Source of the DNA: M50B91 sp964526665
GTDB taxonomy: Bacteria > Patescibacteriota > Gracilibacteria > UBA4473
Assembly (NCBI GenBank): GCA_964526665.1
Contig: CAZGJL010000003.1
Location: 1-64,000 of the forward strand
DNA length: 64,000 nt
Direction of reading: 5' to 3'
Position 1 is the first letter of the stretch. Every line of letters begins with the position of its first letter. Position numbers and translations under genes: made by a program. Under the pieces are notes generated by a model. The model saw only the letters and a list, made by a program, of their open reading frames with translations. It was not told where the DNA came from and did not search any database. This document shows, piece after piece, positions 50,525 to 59,416 of this stretch.

Positions 50525-52138
50525 ATGAAGAAAATTTGCGCTGTTTCTGGAAAGGAATTTGATGTCACAGAGGCAGATTTGAAGTTCTATGAAAAAATGG
50601 AAGTACCAGCTCCGACGTTGTGTCCTGAAGAAAGACAACGAAAACGTTTAGCGTGGCGAAACGAACGAAGTCTTTATCGCCGGAAATGTGATTTCTGCCA
50701 AAAATCAATGATTGCTATTTACGATCAAGATGCAGAATTCCCCGTCTATTGTAGAGACTGTTGGTTGAGTGATAAATGGGATGCAAAAAAATTAGGTCGA
50801 GATTTTGATTTTTCTCGTCCATTTTTTGATCAATTTGTAGATCTTTTGAAAACAGTTCCTAAGCTCGCTGTGATAAATGAACGGAGTGAAAATTCAGAAT
50901 TTACTCATCTTTCAGATCAAAATAAAAATTGCTATCTCCTTGTTGGAACAGCTCGGTGTGAAGATTCTTTATTTGGATATAGAATGTTTGATACCAAGGA
51001 TTGTGTAGATTGTGCTTTTTTATTAGGAGGGGAACTTTGTTATCAGTGTCTTGAAAGTGAGAATTTGTATGATTCTTCATATTGTATTCGATGTAAAAAT
51101 TCACAAAATTTATATGTCTGTCATGACTGTCAGAATTGTAAAAATTGTTTCGGGTGTACGAACTTGCGAAATAAAGAGTTTTGTTGGGGGAATCAGCAAC
51201 TTACGTCGAAAGAATTTTCTAAACGGCTTAAAACGGAGACTTGTTCTTGGGAAAATTTTGACGATCTTCGGAAGTCAGGAATTTTTCGAGCATCAAAACT
51301 GATTCAATGCGAAAATTGTGTGGGCGATAATGTAGAGAAGGCAAAAAATTGTCTGCAGTGTTTTGACCTTTCAGAAAGTGAAAACTGTAGTTATTGCATT
51401 TCGGGGACGAAGGACACAAATTGTTCGGATACTGAATTCATTGATCAAAGTTATTGGTGTTGGAATGGTTCTTCACAGGAACTCAATAATAATAGTGTTT
51501 GTTGTGCTACGGTTTGGTATTCGAATGATATTTTTTATTCTGAAAATTGTGTTTCTTCTCATGATTTATTTGGATGTATTGGGATGAGACATGCTGAGTA
51601 TTGTATTCTCAATAAACAATATTCAAAAGAAGAATATTTTATTCTTCGAGAGAGTATTATTGAGTATATGAAGAGGAATGGGCAGTGGGGTGAGTTTTTT
51701 TCAATAGAAATATCGCCTTTTGCGTACAACGAAAGCGTGGTGCAGGAATATTTTCCTTTGGGAAAAGAAGAAGTATTAGAAAAAGGATGGAAATGGAAAG
51801 AGATTGAAACTTCGAACGTACACACTTCGCATTACAAATTTTCAGAAAACATTAAAGACGTCCCAGATTCCATTTGTAATGAAGTTCTGGCATGTGAGCC
51901 ATGCGGGAAGAATTACAAAATTCAAAAAGCCGAACTGAAATTTTACCGAAAAGCGAAACTTCCGATTCCTGATAAATGTCCTGGTTGTCGGCACAATGAA
52001 CGAATGAATCTGCGAAACCCGAGAAAATTATTTCCTCGCAAATGTGATAAATGTTCTGATAATATTCAGACGACTTTTGCTCCAGATCGACCGGAAAAAG
52101 TATATTGTGAGAAGTGTTATGTAGATTCATTAGAATGA
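50525..52138 (+). CDS. CPR-type Cys-rich zinc-ribbon repeat protein, copy 1
   Basis: The 537-residue protein has a zinc-ribbon-like module at both ends: CAVSGKEF...CPEERQRKR...CDFCQKS...YCRDC at the N-terminus and CEPCGKNY...CPGCRHNER...CDKCSDN...YCEKC at the C-terminus. The middle (about 120-360) repeats short units of aromatic-Cys-x-x-Cys type (NKNCYLL, DCVDCAF, ESENLYDSSYCIRC, CQNCKNCFGCTNLRN), in the manner of a beta-helix. Proteins like this are frequent in CPR genomes and are often labelled CaiB/BaiF-like without real similarity to CoA transferases. Function is unknown; metal or nucleic acid binding is inferred. It overlaps copy 2 by 4 nt (ATGA). Confidence 0.75.
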   Translation: MKKICAVSGKEFDVTEADLKFYEKMEVPAPTLCPEERQRKRLAWRNERSLYRRKCDFCQKSMIAIYDQDAEFPVYCRDCWLSDKWDAKKLGRDFDFSRPFFDQFVDLLKTVPKLAVINERSENSEFTHLSDQNKNCYLLVGTARCEDSLFGYRMFDTKDCVDCAFLLGGELCYQCLESENLYDSSYCIRCKNSQNLYVCHDCQNCKNCFGCTNLRNKEFCWGNQQLTSKEFSKRLKTETCSWENFDDLRKSGIFRASKLIQCENCVGDNVEKAKNCLQCFDLSESENCSYCISGTKDTNCSDTEFIDQSYWCWNGSSQELNNNSVCCATVWYSNDIFYSENCVSSHDLFGCIGMRHAEYCILNKQYSKEEYFILRESIIEYMKRNGQWGEFFSIEISPFAYNESVVQEYFPLGKEEVLEKGWKWKEIETSNVHTSHYKFSENIKDVPDSICNEVLACEPCGKNYKIQKAELKFYRKAKLPIPDKCPGCRHNERMNLRNPRKLFPRKCDKCSDNIQTTFAPDRPEKVYCEKCYVDSLE

Positions 52139-53778
52139 AAAAAAAATGCGCTGTTTCTGGGAAAGAATTTGATGTCACAGCGGCAGATTTGAAGTTCTAT
52201 GAAAAGATGGGAGTACCAGCTCCGACATTGTGTCCGGAGGAACGGCAGAGACGGCGTTATGTGTGGAGGAATGAAAGAGGACTTAGCAAAAGAAAATGTA
52301 ATTTTACTCAAAAGGATATTATTTCTATGTATTCTGCAAATTCGCCTTTCAAAATTTATCGTCAAGAAATTTGGTGGTCAGATAAGTGGAGGGCTCTCGA
52401 TTATGGTCAAGAATTTGATTTTTCTCGTCCTTTTTTTGATCAGTTTCGTGAATTGCAGTTAAAAGTACCTCGTCTTTCGCTGGTAAATAAAAATAGTGAG
52501 AATTGTCAATATACGAATCATTCAGCAGGTAATAAAAATTGTTATTTAGCAACAGTTACCTTTGATTCTGAAGATATTTATTATAGCGACTGGATAGTTG
52601 AACACTGCACTGATTGTATGGATTGTTCATATCTACTAGACAGTTCACAATTGTGTTATGAAGTTTATTATGGATGGAATGCATATCAAGCATATTTTTC
52701 TGAATTAATTCGACGATGTCGAGATATATGGTTTTGTTATGATTGTATTGCTTGTGAGAATTGCTTTATGTGTTCTAATTTACGAAACAAAAAATTTTGT
52801 ATTAAAAATAAACAATATTCAAAAGAGGAGTATCAAAAAATTATCAGCGATATTTTCCCCATGTCTTACGCTTCTTTGGAAACATTTAAGGTGCTTTTCA
52901 ATAATTTCAAAAAGGATTCAATTCATCGTGCGAGCTATTGTTTTCAGACAGAAGGTTCTTCTGGAGACTTTCTTTTTAATACTAAAAATTGTAATCAATC
53001 TTTTGATTGCTTGGATATGGAGGATTCAAGTTACTGTATCGATGTTACAGGGTTAAAAGATTCTCGAGATGCGTATCACATGGGATGGAGTCAACTTGTC
53101 TATGAAAGTCATGCAATTGCTAATAGTTTCGATGTTTTATTTTGTCACTTTTCCTATGAGAATAAAAACATTACTTATTGTGACTCAGTCCATAATAGTC
53201 ATGATTTATTTGGTTGTGTAGGAGTAAATCACAAACAATACTGCATTCTCAATAAACAATACACGAAAGAAGAATATTTTCTTCTTCGAGAGAGTATTAT
53301 TGAACACATGAAGAGGAATGGAGGATGGGGTGAGTTTTTTCCAATAGAAATATCTCCATTCGCATATAACGAAACGGTGGCTCAAGAATACTTTCCTATG
53401 ACAAAAGAAGAAGTATTAGCAAAAGGATGGTTCTGGAAAGAAGCTGAATCTTTAAATTACCAAGTTTCAAGCTACAAAATCCCTGATAATATTTCAGATG
53501 TATCTGATTCTATTTGTAATGAAATATTTGTATGTAAATGTTGTAAAAAAAATTACAAAATACAAAAAGTGGAGCTAAAGTTTTATCGCAAGCAAATTTT
53601 ACCAATTCCTCATAAATGTCCCGACTGTCGTCATAAGGAACGAATGAGTCTTCGAAACCCGAGAAAATTATTTCCTCGCAAATGTGAGAAATGTTCTGAT
53701 AAGATTCAAACGACTTTTGCTCCAGATCGACCGGAAAAAGTATATTGTGAGAAGTGTTATTTAGATTCGTTAGAATAA
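52135..53778 (+). CDS. CPR-type Cys-rich zinc-ribbon repeat protein, copy 2
   Basis: This 547-residue paralogue of the preceding protein has the same architecture: N-terminal CAVSGKEF...CPEERQRRR, a central Cys/Asn-rich repeat (NCYLATVTFDSEDIYYSDW, HCTDCMDCSYLL, CIACENCFMCSNLRNK), the shared block FGCVGVNHKQYCILNKQYTK, and C-terminal CKCCKKNY...CPDCRHKER...CEKCSDK...YCEKC. The second N-terminal ribbon has lost cysteines (CNFTQKD in place of CDFCQKS, and YRQEIW in place of YCRDCW), so zinc binding there is doubtful. The start at 52135 matches copy 1 and overlaps its stop. Confidence 0.75.
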   Translation: MKKKCAVSGKEFDVTAADLKFYEKMGVPAPTLCPEERQRRRYVWRNERGLSKRKCNFTQKDIISMYSANSPFKIYRQEIWWSDKWRALDYGQEFDFSRPFFDQFRELQLKVPRLSLVNKNSENCQYTNHSAGNKNCYLATVTFDSEDIYYSDWIVEHCTDCMDCSYLLDSSQLCYEVYYGWNAYQAYFSELIRRCRDIWFCYDCIACENCFMCSNLRNKKFCIKNKQYSKEEYQKIISDIFPMSYASLETFKVLFNNFKKDSIHRASYCFQTEGSSGDFLFNTKNCNQSFDCLDMEDSSYCIDVTGLKDSRDAYHMGWSQLVYESHAIANSFDVLFCHFSYENKNITYCDSVHNSHDLFGCVGVNHKQYCILNKQYTKEEYFLLRESIIEHMKRNGGWGEFFPIEISPFAYNETVAQEYFPMTKEEVLAKGWFWKEAESLNYQVSSYKIPDNISDVSDSICNEIFVCKCCKKNYKIQKVELKFYRKQILPIPHKCPDCRHKERMSLRNPRKLFPRKCEKCSDKIQTTFAPDRPEKVYCEKCYLDSLE

Positions 53779-53789
53779 TTTTTCTCCAA

Positions 53790-53820
53790 TAAAAAATCCG
53801 TCCTTTCGAACAGATTTTAA
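53790..53820. terminator. bidirectional intrinsic terminator
   Basis: AAATCCGTCC (53794-53803), loop TTTC and GAACAGATTT (53808-53817) pair with two G-T wobbles. Read on the minus strand the loop is GAAA and a TTTTTT tract follows. It lies between the convergent copy 2 and the 47-residue protein gene. Confidence 0.65.
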
Positions 53821-53843
53821 TTTTAAAATAGTTTTGGAACGAA

Positions 53844-53987
53844 CTAGCAGTTCAGTCCTTGTTCACGGAGCTCTTCACGTCGTGTTCGAGCTTTTGCTTT
53901 GTTGTTACGAGAGTGAAGGGCAGACTTGCGTCGACGCTCATTGATCTCATGTCCACCATGCTGTTTAGCGCCTCCTTTGTTAGTCAT
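53844..53987 (-). CDS. 47-residue basic protein
   Basis: This is a short frame below usual ORF cutoffs: ATG at 53985-53987, TAG at 53844-53846. The protein is rich in Arg, Lys and His (MTNKGGAKQHGGHEINERRR followed by KSALHSRNNKAKARTRREEL) and ends in Cys. It looks like a small nucleic-acid-binding or ribosome-associated protein, but I know no named family. A stem-loop with T tract directly after its stop (53790-53820), and the balanced codon usage, support a real gene. Confidence 0.6.
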   Translation of the reverse strand: MTNKGGAKQHGGHEINERRRKSALHSRNNKAKARTRREELREQGLNC

Positions 53988-54048
53988 TTTGAATAGAATT
54001 CAAGAATTTTCTCGCGCAGTGTAAATTTTCCGTACTTCTTGTCAACTT

Positions 54049-56589
54049 TTAGTACATTTTTTTGACCGCCAACCCTTCAAAGAAATAATCAATAATTTCC
54101 TGAATAGATTTTCCTTGTTTGGCTAGTACACGAGCACTGTTCCCAGAAAGGCCAACTCCGTGTCCTTTTGGTGCGAGATCTTTGTCATATGGAAGTTCGC
54201 GAACACGACACCATGGATATTGTGATGCCCACGGATTTACACTTTGTCCTGCAGATTGAGTGAAATAGGGACCGATAACAGTTTTCCCGTCCTTGGTTAC
54301 TACTTGTCCGGCTGTTTCAGCTATAAGACCTCGTTGCTCAGTATGATACCGTTCCCAGTCATATCCCAGATACAGTTGGCTTGTGCGTGGATCATCTTCA
54401 AGATCATAGAGTGGTGTTCTGAATTTTCGTTTTACTCCGGAATATGTTTTTGCATATGAGCGAGCAAGGACATGAATTACATGGCGTTTGGTTACGGGTT
54501 CAGTAGAAGGTTCTTCACCAAGTCCCCAGAGATATTCTTCAATAGGAAGATCGTTTATCACCAATAATTTTTCTTGTTGTAGATAAAAATGAAGCGATCC
54601 ACGAAAAGAATTATATAAAACTTTTCCTTGTCCGAATCGTGGATTTCGATAGTTTTCGATACGCAATATTCCTTGAGTTTTTAATGAAATATTCCCGGGC
54701 ATTCCATTATTCCAATGCCATTCTTGTTCTCCTGCAGTGACGTGCAGGGTCTTTGTTCCAATTATATAATTCACCTGGATTTTTGTTCCAGCAACAACTT
54801 CTGTAAGTTTTTTATCTCGATTCCATATGCCAACAGATTTTGTTCCTACTACTTCTGCGAACGAAGCATCAAATCCTGCAAGTTTAATTTTTATATGTGG
54901 AGCTACTGGTGCCACGGGAACATCTTTTACAGTTGGTTTGAAGATAGGTGCTGGTCGAGCAATAACACTTGCTTTCATCTGCCTTGTAAAGAAATCACGA
55001 TTTGTTGCACTGGCACGGAATAACTGAGTGTCTCCTGAAACACGGAACGTATATTCGATAGTGGCTTTTTCAATTTGTGTTGGGAAATATTTTCGTTCCA
55101 AGAATTGTGGCACGAGCTTGAAGTGATAGGCTCCGTTTATTGTAGATTTCACATTAATTCTAGAACTAAAATTTCCGCTACGACCCGTTCGAATAAGTTC
55201 GTTTGTACGGAATGGCTCAACAGTTGTTCCATCGGGAACATTTTCTACACGAAAAGCGGTTCCAGCAGGCCAGTCCATAGTACTCGTGTTTTTTATATGG
55301 ATACTTGCAGATTTCCGTTCATGACGACGAATCTGCGGAACATCTGTAATCATTGATATTTCAAGAGGGGAGTCTCTTCGGTCGGGCGTAAGACTTTTTT
55401 CTTTTTGCACATGTGGAGCGGCGCGACTATTGCTCAAAAAATCGAGTCCTTTTGGAGTACCTTCATCCTCAAATCTTGCGAGAATCTCCAGAACCTGTTC
55501 TACTTTTGTACGAAGTTCAGGGAGCTTGTCGATCATATTTTTTCCAGGACAAGCCGTTCCATGTCCGCGCACGGCTAGATCTTGATGTCCGAGTATATTA
55601 GGAGTTTCTTTTCCCCAAAAATTAGTGTTTCCTAATGGATCAGATCCAATTTGTGCAGACAAATCAGCAATGAGAAGTGCTAACACATCCATTTGTGCGT
55701 CAGTGGGTTTTTCTTCTTGGAAATTCCCCATGAGAGCGATTCCGACGGTTCCAATATTACGATAGGATACATGGGCGCCGACAGGAATTCGTTGATTCCT
55801 TTCATATCCAGCACGACCTTCGTATACATTTCCAGCGCGATCAATAACGAAGTTATATCCAATATCGCCCCAACCACGAGTAAGAGTGTGATACGAATAA
55901 ATGGCACGCATGAGTTCGGCAGGAGTTCTGTTTCGCTCTTGTTGTAGATTTTCTGCGGTATGATGTACCACAAATTTTGCGACGAGTCGGTTTTCGGAAA
56001 TAGGCCAAAAGAGAGACTGTCCATCCTCATTTTCACGTACAGTGTTTACGGGACGAAACTTGGCCTCCACTAATTTTTGTTCAATAGGAAACCATCGTCG
56101 TGTTTTTTGCTGAAACGTATCTACCAGTCGCAATGACTCATTAGCTCCCCAGTCACCACGAAGGAAATATTTTGGTATTTTTTTGAGAAGAGTTTTGGAT
56201 TCAACGGACGTTTCTAGGAACTCAGAGGTGTTCTCGCTGAATTGTGCTACGAGACTCTCTCCAGGGATTTTTGTGTTGAAGAAATGTGCAATAACCTGTG
56301 CCGTTTCTTCAGACTGAATCTGCAGTGTAGTTCTGGTCTCATCAAAGAATACCAGCTCACTCAGATCATCACGATCATCTTCCATTTCCCATGCACGCCA
56401 GTTTCCTTCGATATCTTTATAAGACATTTTTGGAAGCGCTGTTCCATCCAATGTAAAGACAGTGAGCGAATTCCATTTGTCTTCTGTGGACAACTCAAAT
56501 GTAGCGGCTGGAATTTCAAGAGGTTGCTCAAAAAAAGTCGGTGAATTATTCAAGAGAGAGACGGCGCCTAGAAGCAAGCTTTCAAACAT
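54049..56589 (-). CDS. N-acetylmuramoyl-L-alanine amidase fused to SpoIID-like domain
   Basis: The 846-residue protein begins with a short hydrophobic stretch (FESLLLGAVSLLNNSPTFF), which may be a weak signal. An amidase_2/PGRP domain follows (about 200-370): FVVHHTAENLQQERNRTPAE with the first His, GWGDIGYNFVIDRAGNVYEG, and ILGHQDLAVRGHGTACPGKN with the second His and Cys. After Ig-like linkers (about 400-600) comes a SpoIID-like domain (LPIEEYLWGLGEEPSTEPVT, LARSYAKT, PYFTQSAGQSVNPW, GHGVGLSGNSARVLA). SpoIID is a lytic transglycosylase that acts on amidase-denuded glycan, so one polypeptide joins two consecutive steps of peptidoglycan breakdown. Confidence 0.9.
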   Translation of the reverse strand: MFESLLLGAVSLLNNSPTFFEQPLEIPAATFELSTEDKWNSLTVFTLDGTALPKMSYKDIEGNWRAWEMEDDRDDLSELVFFDETRTTLQIQSEETAQVIAHFFNTKIPGESLVAQFSENTSEFLETSVESKTLLKKIPKYFLRGDWGANESLRLVDTFQQKTRRWFPIEQKLVEAKFRPVNTVRENEDGQSLFWPISENRLVAKFVVHHTAENLQQERNRTPAELMRAIYSYHTLTRGWGDIGYNFVIDRAGNVYEGRAGYERNQRIPVGAHVSYRNIGTVGIALMGNFQEEKPTDAQMDVLALLIADLSAQIGSDPLGNTNFWGKETPNILGHQDLAVRGHGTACPGKNMIDKLPELRTKVEQVLEILARFEDEGTPKGLDFLSNSRAAPHVQKEKSLTPDRRDSPLEISMITDVPQIRRHERKSASIHIKNTSTMDWPAGTAFRVENVPDGTTVEPFRTNELIRTGRSGNFSSRINVKSTINGAYHFKLVPQFLERKYFPTQIEKATIEYTFRVSGDTQLFRASATNRDFFTRQMKASVIARPAPIFKPTVKDVPVAPVAPHIKIKLAGFDASFAEVVGTKSVGIWNRDKKLTEVVAGTKIQVNYIIGTKTLHVTAGEQEWHWNNGMPGNISLKTQGILRIENYRNPRFGQGKVLYNSFRGSLHFYLQQEKLLVINDLPIEEYLWGLGEEPSTEPVTKRHVIHVLARSYAKTYSGVKRKFRTPLYDLEDDPRTSQLYLGYDWERYHTEQRGLIAETAGQVVTKDGKTVIGPYFTQSAGQSVNPWASQYPWCRVRELPYDKDLAPKGHGVGLSGNSARVLAKQGKSIQEIIDYFFEGLAVKKMY

Positions 56590-56662
56590 TCTTTTGTGTA
56601 TTTCAATTTGTCACCGAAATGGTAATGTGAATACAAATTTTGGTCAAGATTTAATTTTTCTT

Positions 56663-57697
56663 TTAACTTTTAACGAAAGCAACGTTTGCTTGATAGAAAT
56701 CGGTAACTTGTTCGAGGTATTGGTTCTTGACTTTTTGCTCAAGAAAACTGCCGGAGAAGGCGTTTATAATGAGTTGATAAATATCTTCTGTACTGAGATC
56801 GAGTGCTTCGGTAACGGCGATGAAGTTTTCATTTATGTAGCCACCAAAATAAGCGGGATCGTCGGAATTGACAGTTGCAACGAGACCTTTGTTGAGCATT
56901 TCTTTGAGCGGATGCTCGGTAAGGTTCGACACAACTTGAAGCTTGTCGTTCGATAGTGGACAAACAGTTAGTGGAATCTTTCGCGTTACTAACTCTTGAA
57001 CAAGGGACTCATCTTCAAGGGCTCGGTTTCCGTGATCAACACGAGAAACCTTTAGTATATCAAGTGCGGTGTGAACGTATTCTGGGGGTCCTTCTTCTCC
57101 CGCGTGCGCAACGGTAAGAAATCCGGCGGTTCGAGCGAGAGCAAATACGTGTTGGAATTTTTCTGGTGGGTTTCCGATTTCAGAGGAATCCAATCCTACG
57201 GCGGTAATTTTTTCTTTATGAGGCATTGCAAGATTGAGAGTCTCAATGGCTGAATCTTCGTCTAGGTGTCGCAGGAAACTCATAATAAGTTTGGATGTAA
57301 TTCCGAATTTTTTTTCGGCATCTACAAGAGCATTGTGAATTCCATTGATGACGGTATCAAATGAAATCCCTCGGGCAGTGTGAGTTTGGGGGTCAAACAT
57401 AATTTCTGTATGAATGACGTTTTGTTCATGGATTTTTTCTATGTATGCCCATGTCATGTCATAGAAGTCTTGTTCGTGAATGAGAACAGAGGCTCCGGCG
57501 TAATAAATATCCAAGAACTCTTGAAGATTATTAAATTTATAGGCGGCTTTTATTTCTTCGATTGATTTATAGGGAATGGTTTTCTTATTTCGTTTGGCAA
57601 TATTGAACATAAGTTCTGGTTCGAATGATCCTTCAATGTGAAGGTGTAATTCGCATTTTGGGATTTTGTTTATGAAATTTCTGATTTTTGATTCCAT
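56663..57697 (-). CDS. adenosine deaminase family enzyme, probably adenine deaminase
   Basis: The enzyme hydrolyses the amino group of adenine or adenosine. The 344 residues carry the metal and catalytic motifs KCELHLHIEGSFEPEL (HxH), VAHAGEEGPPEYV (His and Glu), VSRVDHGNRALED and VNSDDPAYFGG (Asp-Asp). The segment MFDPQTHTARGISFDTVING and the absence of ribose-contact features match the group that acts on adenine (the Pseudomonas PA0148 type) better than classical adenosine deaminase. This specificity is from memory of the family. It is followed downstream on the same strand by the amidase-SpoIID gene. Confidence 0.88.
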   Translation of the reverse strand: MESKIRNFINKIPKCELHLHIEGSFEPELMFNIAKRNKKTIPYKSIEEIKAAYKFNNLQEFLDIYYAGASVLIHEQDFYDMTWAYIEKIHEQNVIHTEIMFDPQTHTARGISFDTVINGIHNALVDAEKKFGITSKLIMSFLRHLDEDSAIETLNLAMPHKEKITAVGLDSSEIGNPPEKFQHVFALARTAGFLTVAHAGEEGPPEYVHTALDILKVSRVDHGNRALEDESLVQELVTRKIPLTVCPLSNDKLQVVSNLTEHPLKEMLNKGLVATVNSDDPAYFGGYINENFIAVTEALDLSTEDIYQLIINAFSGSFLEQKVKNQYLEQVTDFYQANVAFVKS

Positions 57698-57717
57698 GTT
57701 TTTTGATTAATGAAGTT

Positions 57718-58689
57718 TTATACAAAAGCCAAATAAATAACATAAGAGACAAATAACAAATACATAAGGAGCAATGTTCGTGCCTGTCTTTTGTTGAGAG
57801 AGTGGTCTTCGGCGAAGAAGTACAGCAAGATAATGGTAGAACCCAAAAGACCCAAAATAATCTCCATATTAGTGAAATCAATGGTTACAGATCCTTTGTA
57901 CAAAGTATAAATAAGAAGAGGGAGCCCGAGTCCAACAAGGATGTCAAAAATATTAGAACCAAATACGTTCGATGTAGCATCATCGATATCGCCTTTTCGG
58001 GCATTTGATACAGAAATAATAGTATCGGGGACAGAAGTTGCTGCGGCAATAATCGTAAAGGCAACAATGATAGGAGAAATTCCTAAGGCATGAGCAAGAT
58101 CAATCGCAGCATCTGTAAGGAAAAAAGTGAATATTCCTATGATAATAAGAAGTACCAAAAACATCGGTAGTTCTTTGGCGAGACGAATATTAGTGGGCTT
58201 CGTTTCTTTAAGTTTTTTTTTGTGAGATTTGGTGTGAATTATAATATCGCGAAGGTAAATTCCGTAGAGCCCTAGTAATAGGATTGCTATAATGAGGCCC
58301 CATGTCTGGAAGTAGTAGAGAAGAGTGACAAGAGCAAAAACTGAGAGGAGATAAAAGAGCGCGTCGCGACTGATTACTTTTTTGGAAACTTTGAATGCTA
58401 CTGGTGCGACAAAGACGCAAAGTCCTGGAATTACGAGTAGATTGAAGAGTGCCGACCCGGCAATGGTTCCGATTCCTACGTCGAATTGTTTGAAGAAAAT
58501 CACAGCGTATAGTGCGACGAGAAGTTCTGGGAGAGAGCTAGATACAGCATCAAATGTTGCACCTTTTACATCTCGGGGGAGACGGAAGTAGTCTCCTAGG
58601 TTGGAAGAGGTGGTGGCAAATTTTTTTCCAGCAAAATAGATAACAATGCTCGATATGAGAATTATTCCCAGGGCGATTAATATATTCAT
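57718..58689 (-). CDS. CaCA-family cation (Na+/Ca2+-type) exchanger
   Basis: The 323-residue membrane protein has about ten helices in two inverted halves. The two alpha-repeat motifs are GATFDAVSSSLPELLVALYA (half 1) and AAATSVPDTIISVSNARKGD followed by ATSNVFGSNIFDILVGLG (half 2), the signature of the Ca2+/cation antiporter superfamily (YrbG type). It probably exports Ca2+ in exchange for Na+ or H+. It sits 20 nt before the adenine deaminase-type gene on the same strand. The ATG lies 8 nt after TATAAA. Confidence 0.88.
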   Translation of the reverse strand: MNILIALGIILISSIVIYFAGKKFATTSSNLGDYFRLPRDVKGATFDAVSSSLPELLVALYAVIFFKQFDVGIGTIAGSALFNLLVIPGLCVFVAPVAFKVSKKVISRDALFYLLSVFALVTLLYYFQTWGLIIAILLLGLYGIYLRDIIIHTKSHKKKLKETKPTNIRLAKELPMFLVLLIIIGIFTFFLTDAAIDLAHALGISPIIVAFTIIAAATSVPDTIISVSNARKGDIDDATSNVFGSNIFDILVGLGLPLLIYTLYKGSVTIDFTNMEIILGLLGSTIILLYFFAEDHSLNKRQARTLLLMYLLFVSYVIYLAFV

Positions 58690-58850
58690 TTTAAGAATTT
58701 ATAACACTCGTACTGTACAGGTGTAACATTCCTTTAGTAAAGAAAAAAATCTGTCATAAGGGTGTTTTTGTTATGGAAGACTATTCGGTCTCCTTTTGTT
58801 AATTTACATAAAATAAGTATAATAAATGAAAAGCTTTGTGTTTTCACTTT

Positions 58851-59375
58851 ATGCCCAACTTCATCTTTATTCTTCTCGCCTTTCTCCTCGGAATCATCTG
58901 TTTCGGGTTAATTTATTTTTTATTCAAACTTATAAGAACAAAAGTTCCCTACGTCCCAACCTCCAAAAAAGTAGCCAAAAAAATGATAGAACTAGGAAAA
59001 CTTGATCCATCAAAAACAGTTTATGAGCTCGGTTGTGGAGATGGAAGGGTGCTTTTTTGGGCAGAAAAAAGTTGCGGCAATCTCATCGGATATGAACTTA
59101 TTGAGCCATTAGTTTATTGGGCAAGACTGAGAAATTTTTTGAGAAAGGGGAATATCCAATTCCATTTACAAGATTTTTTTAAAGCCGATACTGATGATGC
59201 GGATGTCATTCTTTGTTATCTTTTCCCGGGGGTCATGGAACGGTTTTTTGAAGAGAAGTATCCGAGACTAAAAAAAGGAACGCTCATTGTTTCTCATGGA
59301 TTCCCAATGCGAAGCTTGAAGCATAAGAAAAAAGAAATAGTTGGACGAGCAAAGATATGGGTTTATGAAAAGTGA
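58851..59375 (+). CDS. membrane-anchored SAM-dependent methyltransferase
   Basis: The 174 residues start with a membrane helix (FIFILLAFLLGIICFGLIYF). The class I methyltransferase motif I VYELGCGDGRVLFWAEKSCG follows (about 55-75), with a matching motif II/III (VILCYLFPGVMERFFEEKYP). The substrate is unknown; similar small anchored methyltransferases are common in CPR genomes. A TATAAT box at 58817-58822 gives a leader of roughly 20 nt. A TTG at 58836 could add five residues. Confidence 0.75.
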   Translation: MPNFIFILLAFLLGIICFGLIYFLFKLIRTKVPYVPTSKKVAKKMIELGKLDPSKTVYELGCGDGRVLFWAEKSCGNLIGYELIEPLVYWARLRNFLRKGNIQFHLQDFFKADTDDADVILCYLFPGVMERFFEEKYPRLKKGTLIVSHGFPMRSLKHKKKEIVGRAKIWVYEK

Positions 59376-59393
59376 GATGATTCTCTTTAATTT

Positions 59394-59416
59394 GAGTTCG
59401 AACTTCGAACTCTGTT
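59394..59416. terminator. probable bidirectional terminator
   Basis: GAGTTCGAA-C-TTCGAACTC is a perfect 19-base palindrome followed by TGTTTTAT, between the convergent methyltransferase and transketolase genes. Confidence 0.6.
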
